Shown piece after piece: positions 63,940 to 64,000 of a stretch of 64,000 nucleotides of DNA (position 1 is its first letter; the number at the start of each line of letters is the position of its first letter). The DNA is from Bacteroidales bacterium (lineage in GTDB: Bacteria; Bacteroidota; Bacteroidia; Bacteroidales; JAUNSR01). The DNA lies in assembly GCA_030539115.1 (NCBI GenBank), contig JAUNSR010000004.1, positions 74,162-138,161 of the forward strand, written 5' to 3'. A program made the translations under genes and the position numbers. The notes beneath the pieces were generated by a model, which had not been told where the DNA came from, did no database searches, and was given only the letters and a program-made list of their open reading frames with translations.

Positions 63940-64000
63940 GGTCGGTTGGCCGAGTGGCTAGGCACCGGTCTGCAAAACCGCCTACAGCAGTTCGAATCTG
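63940..64000 (+). tRNA. tRNA-Cys(GCA), 5' 61 bases (cut by window edge)
   Basis: Acceptor 5' arm GGTCGGT, then TG, a D-arm beginning GGCCGAGTGGCTAGGC and an anticodon loop CTGCAAA with anticodon GCA. The T-arm TTCGAATC is present, and the 3' acceptor strand lies beyond the window. The top anticodon-stem pair appears to be C-C; the other four pair normally. tRNA-Cys is the only reading for GCA. Confidence 0.88.

Overview
The window reads as a chromosomal segment of a low-G+C (about one third by eye) member of the Bacteroidetes, most likely order Bacteroidales. The support is family content (FeoA-FeoB fusion with a Cys-rich partner, S46 dipeptidyl-peptidase, archaeal-type prolyl-tRNA synthetase, split LysO, a Tgt without zinc cysteines, YqaA, tricorn-like protease, GH29 and GH78 glycosidases), promoters of the Bacteroidetes form TTTG-N19-TAnnTTTG, and the near absence of Shine-Dalgarno sequences. 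I cannot name the genus.

Layout. 1-8.4 kb: the start of serB (runs off the left edge), clpB, tgt-lptG and an acyltransferase. 8.6-16 kb: an accessory stretch with exported proteins (OmpA-like, a 224-residue unknown), proS, and a GntR regulator with an ABC transporter and a small membrane protein. Related leader repeats with GGTA...TACC operator-like cores lie upstream of four transcription units here. 16.6-31.6 kb: secreted or surface catabolic enzymes (GH29 fucosidase, BNR sialidase-like protein, S46 peptidase, subtilisin-like lipoprotein, tricorn-like protease), a THUMP-like methyltransferase and a threonine aldolase. 32-43.4 kb: NhaC antiporter, thioredoxin, CorA, Mfd, then a probable operon of a GT2 glycosyltransferase, dihydroorotase and RmuC. 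43.5-54.5 kb: GH78 rhamnosidase-like enzyme, LysO halves, YhhN, Hsp20, a CYTH-Dus operon, YqaA and a sodium:solute symporter with a 53-residue accessory protein. 55-64 kb: a decayed lipoprotein gene, an MBL-fold hydrolase, a flavin oxidoreductase, a K+/H+ antiporter, a sugar epimerase-like protein, the FeoAB iron importer and its Cys-rich partner, and the first 61 bases of tRNA-Cys.

Most genes form units of one to three, many closed by clear hairpin terminators, several of them bidirectional between convergent genes. I see no insertion sequence, phage, integrase, CRISPR array or rRNA. The unexplained structure is intergenic: (i) the paired leader repeats (exact 105-bp spacing in the best copies) around the GntR/ABC locus; (ii) at least four tracts of degenerate tandem units with a 21- or 22-bp period; (iii) TTGGCA inverted repeats plus sigma-54-like TTGGCAy...TTG elements upstream of both chaperone genes, clpB and hsp20.
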